From Croceibacterium segetis (lineage in GTDB: Bacteria > Pseudomonadota > Alphaproteobacteria > Sphingomonadales > Sphingomonadaceae): DNA of 64,000 nt. This document shows positions 17,287-26,841 of the stretch, in pieces. The notes beneath the pieces are model-generated. The model saw only the letters and a list, made by a program, of their open reading frames with translations. It was not told the origin of the DNA and ran no database searches. The DNA lies in the NCBI RefSeq assembly GCF_011320115.1, contig NZ_JAANOZ010000011.1:37866-101865 (forward strand). Reading direction: 5' to 3'. Within the stretch, counting starts at the first letter, position 1; each line of letters begins with the position of its first letter. Position numbers and translations under genes: made by a program.

Positions 17287-18671
17287 CTTTCGGCGATCGC
17301 TCCGAACAGGTCGTGCGAATCGGCGTCCTCGATCGTGGCCTCGGCGAAGTCGCCGGGCTTGAGCGTGGCGGGGACGTTGCGGAGGAACACCTGGCCGTCG
17401 ATCTCGGGGGCGTCGGCCTGGCTGCGGGCGGTGGCGCCCACGTCGCCGTCCTCGTCGGGCTCGCCGACTTCGTCGACGATCACCGGCAGGGTCCTGCCGA
17501 CCTTGGCGGCGAGCTTGGCGGCGCTGATGCGTTCGGTGACTTCCATCAGCCGGGCGTAGCGCTCTTCCTTGAGCGCCTCGGGCACCGGGTCGGGCAGGAG
17601 GTTGGCGGCGGCGCCTTCGACCGGCTCGAAGCGGAACGCGCCGACGCGGTCGAGCTGGGCCTCACCGAGCCAGTCGAGCAGGTAGGCGAAGTCGTCCTCG
17701 GTCTCGCCGGGGAAGCCGACGACGAAGCTGGAGCGGATGGTGAGGTCGGGGGCGATCGCGCGCCAGCTATTGATGCGCTCGAGCACCCGGGCCTCGTTGG
17801 CCGGGCGCTTCATCGCCTTCAGGACCTTGGGGCTGGCGTGCTGGAAGGGGATGTCGAGGTAGGGGGTCAGCAGCCCTTCGGCCATCAGCGGGATCACCGC
17901 GTCGACGTGGGGATAGGGGTAGACGTAGTGCAGGCGGACCCACGGCACCCGGCCCTCGGGAGTGCGAAGCTGGCCGAGCTCGCGGGCGAGGTCGGTCATG
18001 TGGGCGCGGACCGGGTGGCCGTGGAAGTCGCGGGCTTCGTGGCGGATGTCGACGCCGTAGGCGCTGGTGTCCTGGCTGATCACCAGCAGCTCCTTCGTCC
18101 CGGCGGCGACGAGCTTCTCGGCTTCGCGCAGCACGGCGTCGATCCGCCGGCTGGCGAGCTTCCCGCGCAGCCGGGGGATGATGCAGAAGGCGCAGGAGTG
18201 ATTGCAGCCCTCGGAGATCTTGAGGTAGCTGTAATGGCGGGGGGTCAGCTTGATGTCGGGCTGCGGGATCAGGTCGACGAACGGCCCTTGCGTGGGCGGT
18301 GCGGCGACGTGGACCGCCTCGACCACCTGCTCGTACTGGTGCGCACCGGTGACCGCGAGGACTTGCGGGAAGCGGGCGCGGATAACGTCCGCCTCCTCGC
18401 CCATGCAGCCGGTGACGATCACCCGGCCGTTCTCGGCGATGGCCTCGCCGATCGCGTCGAGGCTCTCCTCCTTGGCGCTGTCGAGGAAGCCGCAAGTGTT
18501 GACGAGGACGACGTCGGCGCCGGCGTAGTCGGGGCTCATCGCGTAGCCGTCGGCGCGCAGGCGGGTGAGGATGCGCTCGGAATCGACCAGCGCCTTGGGG
18601 CAGCCGAGGCTGACCATGCCGACTTTCTTCGCCTCCGGGATGGAGCGAACGTTGGGAGTAGCGGATGTCAC
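17280..18671 (-). CDS. rimO: Ribosomal protein S12 methylthiotransferase RimO
   Basis: RimO is a radical-SAM enzyme that adds a methylthio group to an aspartate of ribosomal protein S12. The 463-aa protein has the N-terminal UPF0004 domain with cluster ligands C24, C60 and C89, the radical-SAM motif CNHSCAFC (C156, C160, C163), and a C-terminal TRAM domain. [14 protein letters not shown] is characteristic of RimO rather than MiaB. The start (18671) follows no coupled gene and faces the divergent DUF1761 pair across 72 bp. The gene ends in the hairpin at 17257-17286. Confidence 0.96.
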   Translation of the reverse strand: MTSATPNVRSIPEAKKVGMVSLGCPKALVDSERILTRLRADGYAMSPDYAGADVVLVNTCGFLDSAKEESLDAIGEAIAENGRVIVTGCMGEEADVIRARFPQVLAVTGAHQYEQVVEAVHVAAPPTQGPFVDLIPQPDIKLTPRHYSYLKISEGCNHSCAFCIIPRLRGKLASRRIDAVLREAEKLVAAGTKELLVISQDTSAYGVDIRHEARDFHGHPVRAHMTDLARELGQLRTPEGRVPWVRLHYVYPYPHVDAVIPLMAEGLLTPYLDIPFQHASPKVLKAMKRPANEARVLERINSWRAIAPDLTIRSSFVVGFPGETEDDFAYLLDWLGEAQLDRVGAFRFEPVEGAAANLLPDPVPEALKEERYARLMEVTERISAAKLAAKVGRTLPVIVDEVGEPDEDGDVGATARSQADAPEIDGQVFLRNVPATLKPGDFAEATIEDADSHDLFGAIAERG

Positions 18672-18743
18672 GATGGCGGCGCCCCTACACCCAAAGCGCC
18701 GGATGCGCTAGGTGGTGCGGGCAACGGGAAAGAGGAGGGGTAG

Positions 18744-19142
18744 ATGGACATCAACTGGTTGGCGGTCGTTCTCGGGACGGTCGTGTTCTTCGCGCTCGGG
18801 GCGGTCTGGTACACGGCGCTGTTCGGCAAGGCCTGGCAGCGCGAAGTGGGCCTGAGCGACGAGCAGCTCAAGGCCGGCGGCAACATGGCGCTGACCATGG
18901 GCACCTGCTTCGTGCTCGAGTTCATCGTCGTGCTGACGCTCGGCCACCTGTTCGCCTTCCTCCATCCCGGCAATCACGCCAAGATGATGATGGCGAGCGG
19001 GTTCGGGCTGGCCATCATGTCGCCGGCGATCGGCATCACCTACCTCTACATGAGGAAATCGCTGAAGCTGTGGCTGATCGATGCCGGCTACTTCGTGATC
19101 GGCATGACCGCGGTCGGCCTGGTGTTCGTGCTGCTCGGCTAG
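18744..19142 (+). CDS. DUF1761 family membrane protein (copy 1)
   Basis: A 132-aa membrane protein with four predicted helices, of the DUF1761 family. It opens with MDINWLAVVLGTVVFFALGAVWYTALFGKAWQ, where the WYTALFGK motif is the family signature, and ends with LKLWLIDAGYFVIGMTAVGLVFVLL. The function is unknown. A strong AGAGGAGGGG ribosome site precedes the ATG. A second, related copy begins 10 bp after its stop, so the two are a tandem pair that may form a heteromer. Confidence 0.82.
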   Translation: MDINWLAVVLGTVVFFALGAVWYTALFGKAWQREVGLSDEQLKAGGNMALTMGTCFVLEFIVVLTLGHLFAFLHPGNHAKMMMASGFGLAIMSPAIGITYLYMRKSLKLWLIDAGYFVIGMTAVGLVFVLLG

Positions 19143-19152
19143 GAGAAGGCTA

Positions 19153-19557
19153 ATGGGGACGACAATTCACTGGCTCGCGGTCCTGGTGGCCGGCGTCTCG
19201 GGCTTCGCGGTCGGCGGGCTGTGGTACGGGCCGCTGTTCCTCAAGCCGTGGCTAAGGGCCGAAGGCAAGACCAAGGAACAGATGGGCGGCGGTCACCCGG
19301 CGATGGTGTTCGGCCTCGCGTTCCTCCTCAACCTTTTCTCGGCCTTCATTCTCGATCACGTGTTCGGGACTTACGGCAATCCCGCGCTGGCGCCGTCGCT
19401 ACTGGTCGCCTTCGGCGTGGCGCTCGGCTTCGTCATCCCGGCCTATGGGGTGAACTACCTGTTCGCCGGGCGCAAGCTGGCGCTGTTCCTGATCGATGCC
19501 GGCTATTGGCTCGTCACCTACCTCGTAATGGGGGTGGTGCTCGTCCTCCTCAGCTAA
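19153..19557 (+). CDS. DUF1761 family membrane protein (copy 2)
   Basis: A 134-aa paralogue of the preceding gene, with the same plan: IHWLAVLVAGVSGFAVGGLWYGPLFLKPWLR at the start and LALFLIDAGYWLVTYLVMGVVLVLL at the end, and four hydrophobic segments. The sequences have diverged clearly, so the duplication is old. An AGGAGAAGG ribosome site precedes the ATG, 10 bp after copy 1. The stop overlaps the converging surE stop by 4 bp. No function is known. Confidence 0.82.
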   Translation: MGTTIHWLAVLVAGVSGFAVGGLWYGPLFLKPWLRAEGKTKEQMGGGHPAMVFGLAFLLNLFSAFILDHVFGTYGNPALAPSLLVAFGVALGFVIPAYGVNYLFAGRKLALFLIDAGYWLVTYLVMGVVLVLLS

Positions 19558-20309
19558 CCGGCGTAACGCTCGGCCAGCGTGCCGAGCGAGGCGTGGTGAG
19601 TGAGGTCGAGGTGGAGCGGGGTGACCGAGATGTAGCCGTCGCCGACGGCTTCGAGGTCGGTGCCGTGGTCGAGCGTGTGCTCGATGTCCTCGAGCCCGAA
19701 CCAGTAGTACGGCCGCCCGCGCGGGTCGACGCCTTCGACGAGCGAGCCGCGGGCGTAGTCGTGGAAACCCTGGCGGACCACGCGGATGCCCTTGACCGCC
19801 TCGGCGGGAAGGGCGGGGAAGTTGACGTTGATCACCGTGCGCCGGGCGATCGGCACGGCGGTGAGCGGGGCGAGCACCTTGGCGGCCCAGGCTTCGGCGG
19901 CCGAGAAGCCGTGGCCGGAGTCGCGGAAGGCCTGGCTCATCGCCACCGCGGGAATGCCGGCGAGGGCGGCTTCCATCGCGGCGGAGATGGTGCCCGAATA
20001 GGTCACGTCGTCGGCGAGGTTCTCGCCGTGGTTGATGCCCGAGATCACCAGGTCGGGCTGGCGGTCGGGAAACAGCTTGCGCAGCGCCAGGTTGACCGCG
20101 TCGGTCGGGGTGCCCGCCACTGCGAAGCGCTTCTCGCCGTGGCGGTGGAGGCGGACCGGCTGGCTGAGTGTCAGCGAATGGCCCGCACCCGAGTTCTCTT
20201 CCGCCGGGGCGCAGACCCACACGTCGTCCGACAGCCGCGCCGCAATCGCTTCCAGCAGTTCCAGCCCGGGCGCGTGGATGCCGTCGTCGTTGGTCAGCAG
20301 GATGCGCAT
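19554..20309 (-). CDS. surE: 5'/3'-nucleotidase SurE
   Basis: SurE is a metal-dependent phosphatase that releases phosphate from nucleoside 5'- and 3'-monophosphates and from polyphosphate; it is linked to stationary-phase survival. The 251-aa protein starts with the canonical [16 protein letters not shown], whose two aspartates bind the metal, and continues with APAEENSGAGHSLT and ISGINHGENLADDVTYSGTISAAMEA. Its ATG shares one base with the serS stop (TGATG). This serS-surE order, often followed by pcm, is common in alphaproteobacteria; no pcm is present here. Confidence 0.96.
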   Translation of the reverse strand: MRILLTNDDGIHAPGLELLEAIAARLSDDVWVCAPAEENSGAGHSLTLSQPVRLHRHGEKRFAVAGTPTDAVNLALRKLFPDRQPDLVISGINHGENLADDVTYSGTISAAMEAALAGIPAVAMSQAFRDSGHGFSAAEAWAAKVLAPLTAVPIARRTVINVNFPALPAEAVKGIRVVRQGFHDYARGSLVEGVDPRGRPYYWFGLEDIEHTLDHGTDLEAVGDGYISVTPLHLDLTHHASLGTLAERYAG

Positions 20310-21589
20310 CAGCGCGCCGGCGTGAGCGTGTCGAGCCCGCCCATGTACGGGAGCAGCGCGGTCGGCACCGTGACCGAACCGTCGGCCTGCTGCCCGTTCT
20401 CCAGCACCGCCACCAGCGTGCGCCCGACCGCCAGCCCCGAGCCGTTGAGCGTGTGGACGAACGCGGTGCCCCTCTGCCCCTCGGGACGATACCGGGCGTT
20501 CATCCGCCGCGCCTGGAAATCGCCGCACCAGCTGACCGAGCTGATCTCGCGATAGGCGCCCTGGCCGGGCAGCCAGACTTCGAGGTCGTAAGTCTTCTTC
20601 GCCGTCGCCCCCATGTCGCCGGTGCACAGCAGCACCTTGCGATAGGGCAGGTCGAGCGCCTGCAGCACGCTCTCGGCGCTGGCGAGCATGTGCTCGTGCT
20701 CGACCTGCCAGTCGTCGGCGCGGCAGATCGTCACCAGTTCGACCTTGGAGAACTGGTGCTGGCGGATGTAGCCGCGGGTGTCCTTGCCCGCCGCGCCGGC
20801 CTCGGAGCGGAAGCACGGGGTGAGCGCGGTAAGCCGGATCGGCTGCGCGAGGTCGCCCAGGATCTGCTCACGCACCGAGTTGGCGAGGCTGACCTCGGAG
20901 GTCGGGATGAGCCAGCGGCCGTCGGTCGTCTGGAACAGGTCCTCGGCAAACTTGGGGAGCTGCCCTGTGCCGTAGACCGCCTCATCGCGCACCAGCAGCG
21001 GGACGACGCATTCGACGTAGCCGTTACGCTGCGTCTGCAGGTCGAGCATGAACTGGCCGAGCGCGCGTTCGAGCCGGGCCATCTGACCGCGCAGGAAGGC
21101 GAAGCGCGCGCCGGACATGGCAGCAGCGGTCTCGAAGTCGAGCCCCAGGGCCGGCCCGAGATCGGCGTGCTCCTTCGGCACGAACGCGAAATTGCGTTGC
21201 TGGCCCCAGCGGGCGACTTCCTGGTTGCCGCTTTCGTCGCTGCCCCTCGGAACGCTGTCGTCGGGAATGTTCGGCAGGCCGGCGAGCAGAGCGTCGAGTT
21301 CCTCCCCGAGCGCGCGGTCTTCCTCTTCCAGCGCCGGCAGCGCGGTCTTGAGCTCGGCGACTTCGGCCTTGAGCGCATCGGCGGCACCTGAGTCGCCTTT
21401 GCCCATTGCCTGGCCGATCAGCTTCGAAGCCTCGTTGCGGCGGCTTTGCGCTTCCTGCAGCCGAGTGGTCACCGCCCGCCGGCGCTCGTCGAGGGCGAGA
21501 ACGCGCGCTGCCGCCGGCTCGGCGCCGCGCGCGGCAAGGCCCGCGTCGAACGCGGCGGGATTATCACGGATGAAACGCAGGTCGTGCAT
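20309..21589 (-). CDS. serS: Seryl-tRNA synthetase
   Basis: SerRS charges tRNA-Ser (and tRNA-Sec where present) with serine. The 426-aa length is normal. An N-terminal coiled-coil arm covers about residues 30-100 (for example [20 protein letters not shown]). The class II motifs follow: motif 2 as [29 protein letters not shown] and motif 3 as [19 protein letters not shown] near the C-terminus. The start [22 protein letters not shown] is the family N-terminus. It is coupled to surE and diverges from the sulfotransferase gene across 133 bp. Confidence 0.97.
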   Translation of the reverse strand: MHDLRFIRDNPAAFDAGLAARGAEPAAARVLALDERRRAVTTRLQEAQSRRNEASKLIGQAMGKGDSGAADALKAEVAELKTALPALEEEDRALGEELDALLAGLPNIPDDSVPRGSDESGNQEVARWGQQRNFAFVPKEHADLGPALGLDFETAAAMSGARFAFLRGQMARLERALGQFMLDLQTQRNGYVECVVPLLVRDEAVYGTGQLPKFAEDLFQTTDGRWLIPTSEVSLANSVREQILGDLAQPIRLTALTPCFRSEAGAAGKDTRGYIRQHQFSKVELVTICRADDWQVEHEHMLASAESVLQALDLPYRKVLLCTGDMGATAKKTYDLEVWLPGQGAYREISSVSWCGDFQARRMNARYRPEGQRGTAFVHTLNGSGLAVGRTLVAVLENGQQADGSVTVPTALLPYMGGLDTLTPAR

Positions 21590-21722
21590 GGGGCGGCGCT
21601 ATGCCCGCACGCCGCGCGAATTGTCCAGTGCGCACACGGCATTGGGAACCGGGCTCGCCGGCATGCGTCTGAATTGCAACGCGGTCCTTCGGCCGCCCCG
21701 ACCAATTCGCCGCGCGAAGGAC

Positions 21723-23000
21723 ATGCCCGAGACGACTCTTCACCCACCGCGGCGAACCCGGTTCATCGACCTGCTCGACGCGGGCATGCGCCTGGGGCGC
21801 AAAGCCGGGCTTCTCGAGCCGCCCAAGCTCGAACGCGAAGCGCTGATGGCGAACGCCGCCGAATACACCGGACTCGGCGATTTCGGCGATCCGTGGTTTC
21901 TGGATCCTTTCGACAAACTGCTCGATGCGCTCCACGGTGAGGCGCGGCTCAACGCCGCCGGCGAATGGGCTGCCAAGAAGCAATTCGAGAAGGTGCTGCA
22001 CGACCGCCTGTGGGCACAACAGTGGTTCGAACGCTATCCCGAAATCCTCGCGCGTCCGTTGCCGCATCCGGTGGTCGTCGTCGGGCCGATGCGCTCGGGG
22101 ACCACGCGGCTCCATCGCCTGCTTTCGGGCGACACGCGCTTCACGCATTTGCGCAGCTTCGAGACCATCAGCCCTGTGCCTCGGCCGGATTTCGAACTCG
22201 GGGGACATGACTCGCGCGTCGAGCTGGCGGCCAAGCTCAAGCGCCTTGCCAAGCTGTCCAATCCGCACACCTTGACCATTCACCCGACGGGGCCGTTCGA
22301 GCCGGAGGAAGAGCTCGGGCTGCTGTGCAACAGCTTCTGGGGCCTGAAGCACCCCTCGCAGTGGTGGATCCCGTCGTACAGCCGCTGGTGCGAGGAACAC
22401 GACGCCACGGGCGCCTACGAGCAGCTCGCCCGGCTGCTGAAGCTCGTCGGCTGGGCGCAGCAGGCTTCGAGCTTGCGCCCGTGGGTGCTCAAGATGGCGC
22501 AGCACATGCTCGACCTGCCGGCGTTGCTCAAGGTCTTCCCCGACGCGCGGATCGTGTTCACCCATCGCGATCCGCTGTCGGTAGTCGGCAGCGCTGCCTC
22601 GCTGGCATGGAATCAGACGGTGATCTATTCGGACCACGCCGATCCGCACGCGATCGGCGACGAATGGCTGCGCACGACGCGGGTCATGATCGAACGGATG
22701 CGCGCGGTACGCCCGAAGATCCCCCGCAGCCGCTTCGTCGACGTGCACTTCGATGAAATGGAACGCGACTGGCGGGGCACGATGGAGCGGGTCTATCGCT
22801 TCCTCGGTTTCGACATCGGCCCGGCCATTCCGGCGATGGAGGCCTATCAGCGGCGCACCCATCGCCGGCATCGGCGCCGGCATCGCTACAGCCTGGAAGA
22901 ATTCGGCCTTACGCCGCGGCGAGTGCTCGACGAGCTCGGGGAGTACATGCGAACCTACGAGATCGCCTCGGATGCAAGGCGCTCGGCTTCGGCCGGGTAG
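21723..23000 (+). CDS. Sulfotransferase family protein
   Basis: A 425-aa protein of the PAPS-dependent sulfotransferase superfamily. The 5'-phosphosulfate-binding loop is VVVGPMRSGTTRLHRLL (about residues 118-134), and a later DARIVFTHRDPLSVVGSAASL matches the 3'-phosphate-binding motif. This large two-domain type is common in alphaproteobacteria; the acceptor substrate is unknown. The ATG at 21723 follows GAAGGA; the frame extends far upstream, but those residues are antisense to serS. It converges on the TonB receptor gene with a 27-bp gap and belongs to neither neighbouring operon. Confidence 0.85.
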   Translation: MPETTLHPPRRTRFIDLLDAGMRLGRKAGLLEPPKLEREALMANAAEYTGLGDFGDPWFLDPFDKLLDALHGEARLNAAGEWAAKKQFEKVLHDRLWAQQWFERYPEILARPLPHPVVVVGPMRSGTTRLHRLLSGDTRFTHLRSFETISPVPRPDFELGGHDSRVELAAKLKRLAKLSNPHTLTIHPTGPFEPEEELGLLCNSFWGLKHPSQWWIPSYSRWCEEHDATGAYEQLARLLKLVGWAQQASSLRPWVLKMAQHMLDLPALLKVFPDARIVFTHRDPLSVVGSAASLAWNQTVIYSDHADPHAIGDEWLRTTRVMIERMRAVRPKIPRSRFVDVHFDEMERDWRGTMERVYRFLGFDIGPAIPAMEAYQRRTHRRHRRRHRYSLEEFGLTPRRVLDELGEYMRTYEIASDARRSASAG

Positions 23001-23027
23001 GAAGCCCTTCGCCTCCGCGCAGGAGTT

Positions 23028-25382
23028 TCAGGGCGTGAGCGTGATCGATACGCTGACCGAGCGAGGATCCTGGCGAACGTATTGCCTGGTCGAGAAGATG
23101 CGCAGCGGATTGCCATATGCAAAGCTGTCACCGCGGGCGTTGAACAGGTTCCGTGCCTCGAATGCGAGAGTCCAAATGCCGCGGCGTCCTTCCAGAGAAA
23201 GTCCGGTTTCGAGGTAGTTGCCCATCGGCCGGTCGAGCGCGGGATCGAAACTCAACCGCGCAGGTCCGACATACCGGCCGTTCGCGGCAATGCTCGCGTC
23301 CCAGGCACCGACCGCGAAGTCGCGCGCCAGCGCGCCGCGCAAAGTCCATGCGGGCACGACCGGCAATCGGCGATCATGCAGCTCGAGACCCGATGAATCG
23401 CGGGTCAGCAAGGCCGATTGGATCATGGCGCCGCCGTCGACGTGCCAGCCCCGGCCCAATTGGGCGCTTGCCGATAATTCGGCACCGCTGATGGTGCCAT
23501 CGCCGACATTGGCTGCCTCGACGAGCCCGTTTGCGAGCAGCACGTCCGATTGAATTTCGCGCCACCATGAATGGTAGAGTCCGAGATCGAAATGGAGCGA
23601 GCCGACCGTCTGGCGCCAGCCTCCCTCGAGCGTCATGAGGTCGTCTTCGTCGAGCTGCCTGACCTGTCCACCGGTATCGAGCGTCGTGCCGCCCTGGCGC
23701 ACGGCCGAGCCGTAACGCAGGTACATCAGGCTTCCCTTGCGAGGATGCCAGGCCAGCGAAGCGGCCGGAGAGATGCGAGTTCGGTTCGCCTCTTCGAGGC
23801 CTTCGTCAGTCGCGCTGGCGCGGTCTTCGTGCAGGGCAGTATGGGACAGCCGGCCGCCAAGCGTGGCATCCAGGGCGTCCGTGAGCGACAGCGTCGCTTC
23901 GCCGAACAACGCGGACTCGCTCTCCTTGCGCTCGACCGTTTCCAGGGTTTGCGTGCTCGCGCCCTGGCCATTCAGCACCCGGGTCGAACGCTGCCATGCT
24001 TCGATGCGGGCGAGACCGCCGAGCCAGCCCAGTCCCCGCCAGCGTCCGGTCATCCGCAATTCGCTGTCCCACAGGCGATAGTGGGAGTCGTCGTCCAGGG
24101 TTTGCGGACTGGGCAACCCGAAGCTGCCCGCGCCTTGCGTCGCGTCGTATCGGTCATCGACGTCATGGACCGTATAGCCTGTCGAGATGACGACCTCGGT
24201 CGAGCCGCCATGAGCCACTCTGAGCGAGCCGTGGAGCAGATTGTTGCGATGCGGTTCGGGAAGCTGTCCGGGGCGCGTGCGAGCTTCCGGCAGGTAGGTG
24301 TAATTGCTGTCGTGAGCGTTGAGCCGCTGGCCGAAGCCGGTCACGTCGGCGCGCCAGCCTCCCCCCGCTTCGATGCCGAGACCGGCGCGGGCACCGAGCA
24401 CCGTGGTGGCGTTGCTATCGTTGCGGTCGCCGGTGTCGAGCCAACCGGGCGATCGCTCGCCATAGGCGACGACACGCACCGCCGCGACATCCGCCACCAG
24501 CGGAATGTTCGCCACCAGCGAGCCACCTCCGCCGATCTCGCCCCCGGTGACCGATTGGCCCGTCGCCGAAGCACTAATTGCAAAGCTCGACGGATCGGCA
24601 CGCCTGGTGACGATGCGATAGATGCCGCCGAGCGCACCGCCGCCGTAGAGCGAGCCTTGCGGCCCCTTGAGCAGTTCGACGCGATCGACGTCGACGAGGC
24701 GAATGTCGGGATCGGGTGCCACGTAAGTGATCCGGGCATCGTCGAGCAGCACCGCGACCGTTGCCTGGCTCCTGCCTCCGAAGGGGCTGTCGGCGACGCC
24801 GCGCAGGAACATGCGATTGCGGCCCGGCCCTTGTCCGGCCAACGCGAAGCTCTCGGTGCGTTCGGCGATTCTCTGGGTGCCGGAGCGCGGATCGACCCGC
24901 GTCGTGCCGTCGACGGGAACGACAGTGGCGGCAAGCGGCGCATTCTCGAGCGTCAAGTCACGCTTTGTCGCGCTGACGACGATTTCCTCGCCCGATACGG
25001 TCGACGTTGTCCCTGCGGAAGTCGGCCTGTCGGGCGGTGCTGGAGCGTCACGGGCCGGCTCTATCCGCCAGGCTGTCGGGCCGACACGCCGCGCGACGTA
25101 CCGCGAGCCGCGCAACAGGCGTTTAAGCGCCGCCTCAATGGAAAGCTTACCGTGCAGAGGCTGCGTCCGAAGGCGCGGCAAGGCTCCCTCAGCGCCCACA
25201 GAAACGAGGGCTTCACGCGACAGTTCGGCAATGGCTTCGGGTAGCGTTTCGGCGGCAATGTCGAATTGTCGCCGCGGTTCGTCCCGCGCTTCAGCCGGGT
25301 TCGCGGAGACGATAGACGCCGCCGCGGTGAACAATGCCAAGCCCCATGAGCTGCGCCAGGTCGCGAACTGCTGAATCGCCAT
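23028..25382 (-). CDS. TonB-dependent receptor with N-terminal STN signalling domain
   Basis: A 784-aa outer-membrane receptor of the FecA type. After a signal peptide (about 1-32) comes a secretin/STN domain (about 40-110, FDIAAETLPEAIAELSREA). This domain signals through FecR to the sigma factor. Then come a TonB-box-like EEIVVSATKR, a plug (with LDDARITYVAPDPDIRLVDVDRVELLKGPQGSLYGGGALGGIYRIVTRR) and a 22-strand barrel. The ligand is unknown. As the last gene of the eight-gene operon, it probably imports the product of that operon, free or metal-loaded; this is inference. The start overlaps FecR by 92 bp. Confidence 0.92.
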   Translation of the reverse strand: MAIQQFATWRSSWGLALFTAAASIVSANPAEARDEPRRQFDIAAETLPEAIAELSREALVSVGAEGALPRLRTQPLHGKLSIEAALKRLLRGSRYVARRVGPTAWRIEPARDAPAPPDRPTSAGTTSTVSGEEIVVSATKRDLTLENAPLAATVVPVDGTTRVDPRSGTQRIAERTESFALAGQGPGRNRMFLRGVADSPFGGRSQATVAVLLDDARITYVAPDPDIRLVDVDRVELLKGPQGSLYGGGALGGIYRIVTRRADPSSFAISASATGQSVTGGEIGGGGSLVANIPLVADVAAVRVVAYGERSPGWLDTGDRNDSNATTVLGARAGLGIEAGGGWRADVTGFGQRLNAHDSNYTYLPEARTRPGQLPEPHRNNLLHGSLRVAHGGSTEVVISTGYTVHDVDDRYDATQGAGSFGLPSPQTLDDDSHYRLWDSELRMTGRWRGLGWLGGLARIEAWQRSTRVLNGQGASTQTLETVERKESESALFGEATLSLTDALDATLGGRLSHTALHEDRASATDEGLEEANRTRISPAASLAWHPRKGSLMYLRYGSAVRQGGTTLDTGGQVRQLDEDDLMTLEGGWRQTVGSLHFDLGLYHSWWREIQSDVLLANGLVEAANVGDGTISGAELSASAQLGRGWHVDGGAMIQSALLTRDSSGLELHDRRLPVVPAWTLRGALARDFAVGAWDASIAANGRYVGPARLSFDPALDRPMGNYLETGLSLEGRRGIWTLAFEARNLFNARGDSFAYGNPLRIFSTRQYVRQDPRSVSVSITLTP

Positions 25383-26214
25383 TGCGGATCGACAAGCTTC
25401 CCGAGAAACGCCGGCCGGCCAGCGGCGGAGGCACCGTTACCGAAATGCCGGCATAGCGGCCCAGATCGGTCGCGACCAGCGACAAGGGTGCCGCGTCATA
25501 GGACAAACGCCCTTCGCGCCACTCGCCGACGTCGCGCGGCGAAACGGCCGCCACTGTGGCGAGCCGGTGAGCTGGATCGAACAGTATACGCCGCCCCGCC
25601 GCCAGTTCGACCCGTTTGCCCAAGGCTTCGCCGCGAAGCTCGAGCTTTCCGTCGGCAACTTCGACCCGAACCGCGAGGCCATCCGTCTGGACTTCGAAAT
25701 GGGTGCCGATGTCGCCGATCTCGAGACCGCCGGCACTGATGTTCATTTGCCGCGCCGGATCGTGGCGGATCGCGAAATAGGCGCCGCCTCGCAGGGCGAG
25801 TTGTTCGCCCTTTCGCCCCGTCACCGTCAGCTGGCTGCGCGGCCCGAGGACGACTTGCGATCCGTCGCTCAGTGCTATCGTCAGAGGCACGGTGCCGCTG
25901 GTGAAGGACTGCGGCCCGGGGGCGGTGAATTGGGGCGCCACCAGAAGCGCGGCGAGCGACGCGGCCATGACGCCGCCCGCCCAGAGAGGCCAGCGACGGG
26001 CGGCGGCAGGTTTCGCTGCATGACGGTATTCGCCGAGGACAGCCGGATGTTCATTCAGTGCGGTGTCCGCCATGGCGACCTCATCGTAGGCGCTGCGATG
26101 CCGCGGGTCGGCTTCGAGCCAACGCGTGAAGCCGTCCCAATCCATGGCGTCGTGCGAGCTGGCGAGATGCCAGACCGCGGCCTGTTCGAAGATCGTATCG
26201 TCCGCCCCGTTCAT
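25291..26214 (-). CDS. FecR family anti-sigma factor
   Basis: A 307-aa inner-membrane regulator that relays the receptor signal to its sigma factor. The N-terminal cytoplasmic part has DUF4880 features (FEQAAVWHLASSHDAMDWDGFTRWLEADPRHRSAYDEV), then one membrane helix (WPLWAGGVMAASLAALLVA, about 74-92), then the periplasmic FecR domain (DGSQVVLGPRSQLTV, ELRGEALGKRVELAAGRRI). The ATG overlaps the sigma factor stop (ATGA), and the C-terminal 92 bp overlap the start of the receptor. This is the standard sigma-FecR-FecA surface-signalling order. Confidence 0.93.
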   Translation of the reverse strand: MNGADDTIFEQAAVWHLASSHDAMDWDGFTRWLEADPRHRSAYDEVAMADTALNEHPAVLGEYRHAAKPAAARRWPLWAGGVMAASLAALLVAPQFTAPGPQSFTSGTVPLTIALSDGSQVVLGPRSQLTVTGRKGEQLALRGGAYFAIRHDPARQMNISAGGLEIGDIGTHFEVQTDGLAVRVEVADGKLELRGEALGKRVELAAGRRILFDPAHRLATVAAVSPRDVGEWREGRLSYDAAPLSLVATDLGRYAGISVTVPPPLAGRRFSGSLSIRNGDSAVRDLAQLMGLGIVHRGGVYRLREPG

Positions 26215-26828
26215 GGTCTTGAATTCCTGTTCGGCGCTGCGTCCCCCGCCGTCTGCTGTTCATGAGACGTTGCAGTGCCGAAGAATCCGCAGTCCCTCAG
26301 GCTGGTGCGCAAGTGCTTCATCGCCAGGGCCAGGTGCTTTTCGACCCCGCTGCGGCTTATTCCCATGATTTGCGCGATCTCGGTCTGGCCGCGCCCCTCG
26401 AAGCGATAAAGCAGCAGCGCGCGCCGCGCGCCCTCGGGAAGCGCGGCAACGGCACGGCGCAACAGGTCCGCCTCTTCCGCTTCGATCAGGCTCGCCTCGG
26501 CGTCAGGCGCGGGATCCATCTGCAGCTCGATCGACCCTGCGGCGGGTTCGCCACGTTCGAGCCATGCGCGGTCACGTTGCATGGCCCGCCTTCGCGTGCG
26601 CGCGCGGTCGAGGACCAGGTTGTTCGCCATTCGGAAGAGATAGGCGCGGCCGTTGGCGATGGGGCCGGTGGCGGCCAGGACAGATTTCAGCCACAGCTCC
26701 TGCAGCAAGTCGTCGGCGTCGGCGGCGTCACCGCAGCGCGCCGCGAGGAAGCGGCGCAACTCGGGCCGGTGCGCTTCGATCAGCGCTCCCAGCCCGGCGT
26801 CCGCAATCGCCGGTTCACTCTCCGTCAT
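26211..26828 (-). CDS. ECF-family (FecI-like) RNA polymerase sigma factor
   Basis: An extracytoplasmic-function sigma factor of about 205 aa that directs RNA polymerase to the promoter of its own locus when the receptor is occupied. Region 2 is visible as DADDLLQELWLKSV...AYLFRMANNLVLDRARTRRR, and region 4 as ALPEGARRALLLYRFEGRGQTEIAQIMGISRSGVEKHLALAMKHLR. I chose the ATG at 26828, which lies 13 bp after the methyltransferase stop and has GGTGAGG ahead; a start nine codons earlier would overlap that gene. It ends in an ATGA overlap with FecR. The C-terminal tail past the helix-turn-helix is rather long. Confidence 0.93.
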   Translation of the reverse strand: MTESEPAIADAGLGALIEAHRPELRRFLAARCGDAADADDLLQELWLKSVLAATGPIANGRAYLFRMANNLVLDRARTRRRAMQRDRAWLERGEPAAGSIELQMDPAPDAEASLIEAEEADLLRRAVAALPEGARRALLLYRFEGRGQTEIAQIMGISRSGVEKHLALAMKHLRTSLRDCGFFGTATSHEQQTAGDAAPNRNSRP

Positions 26829-26841
26829 CGCCGTTATCGCC

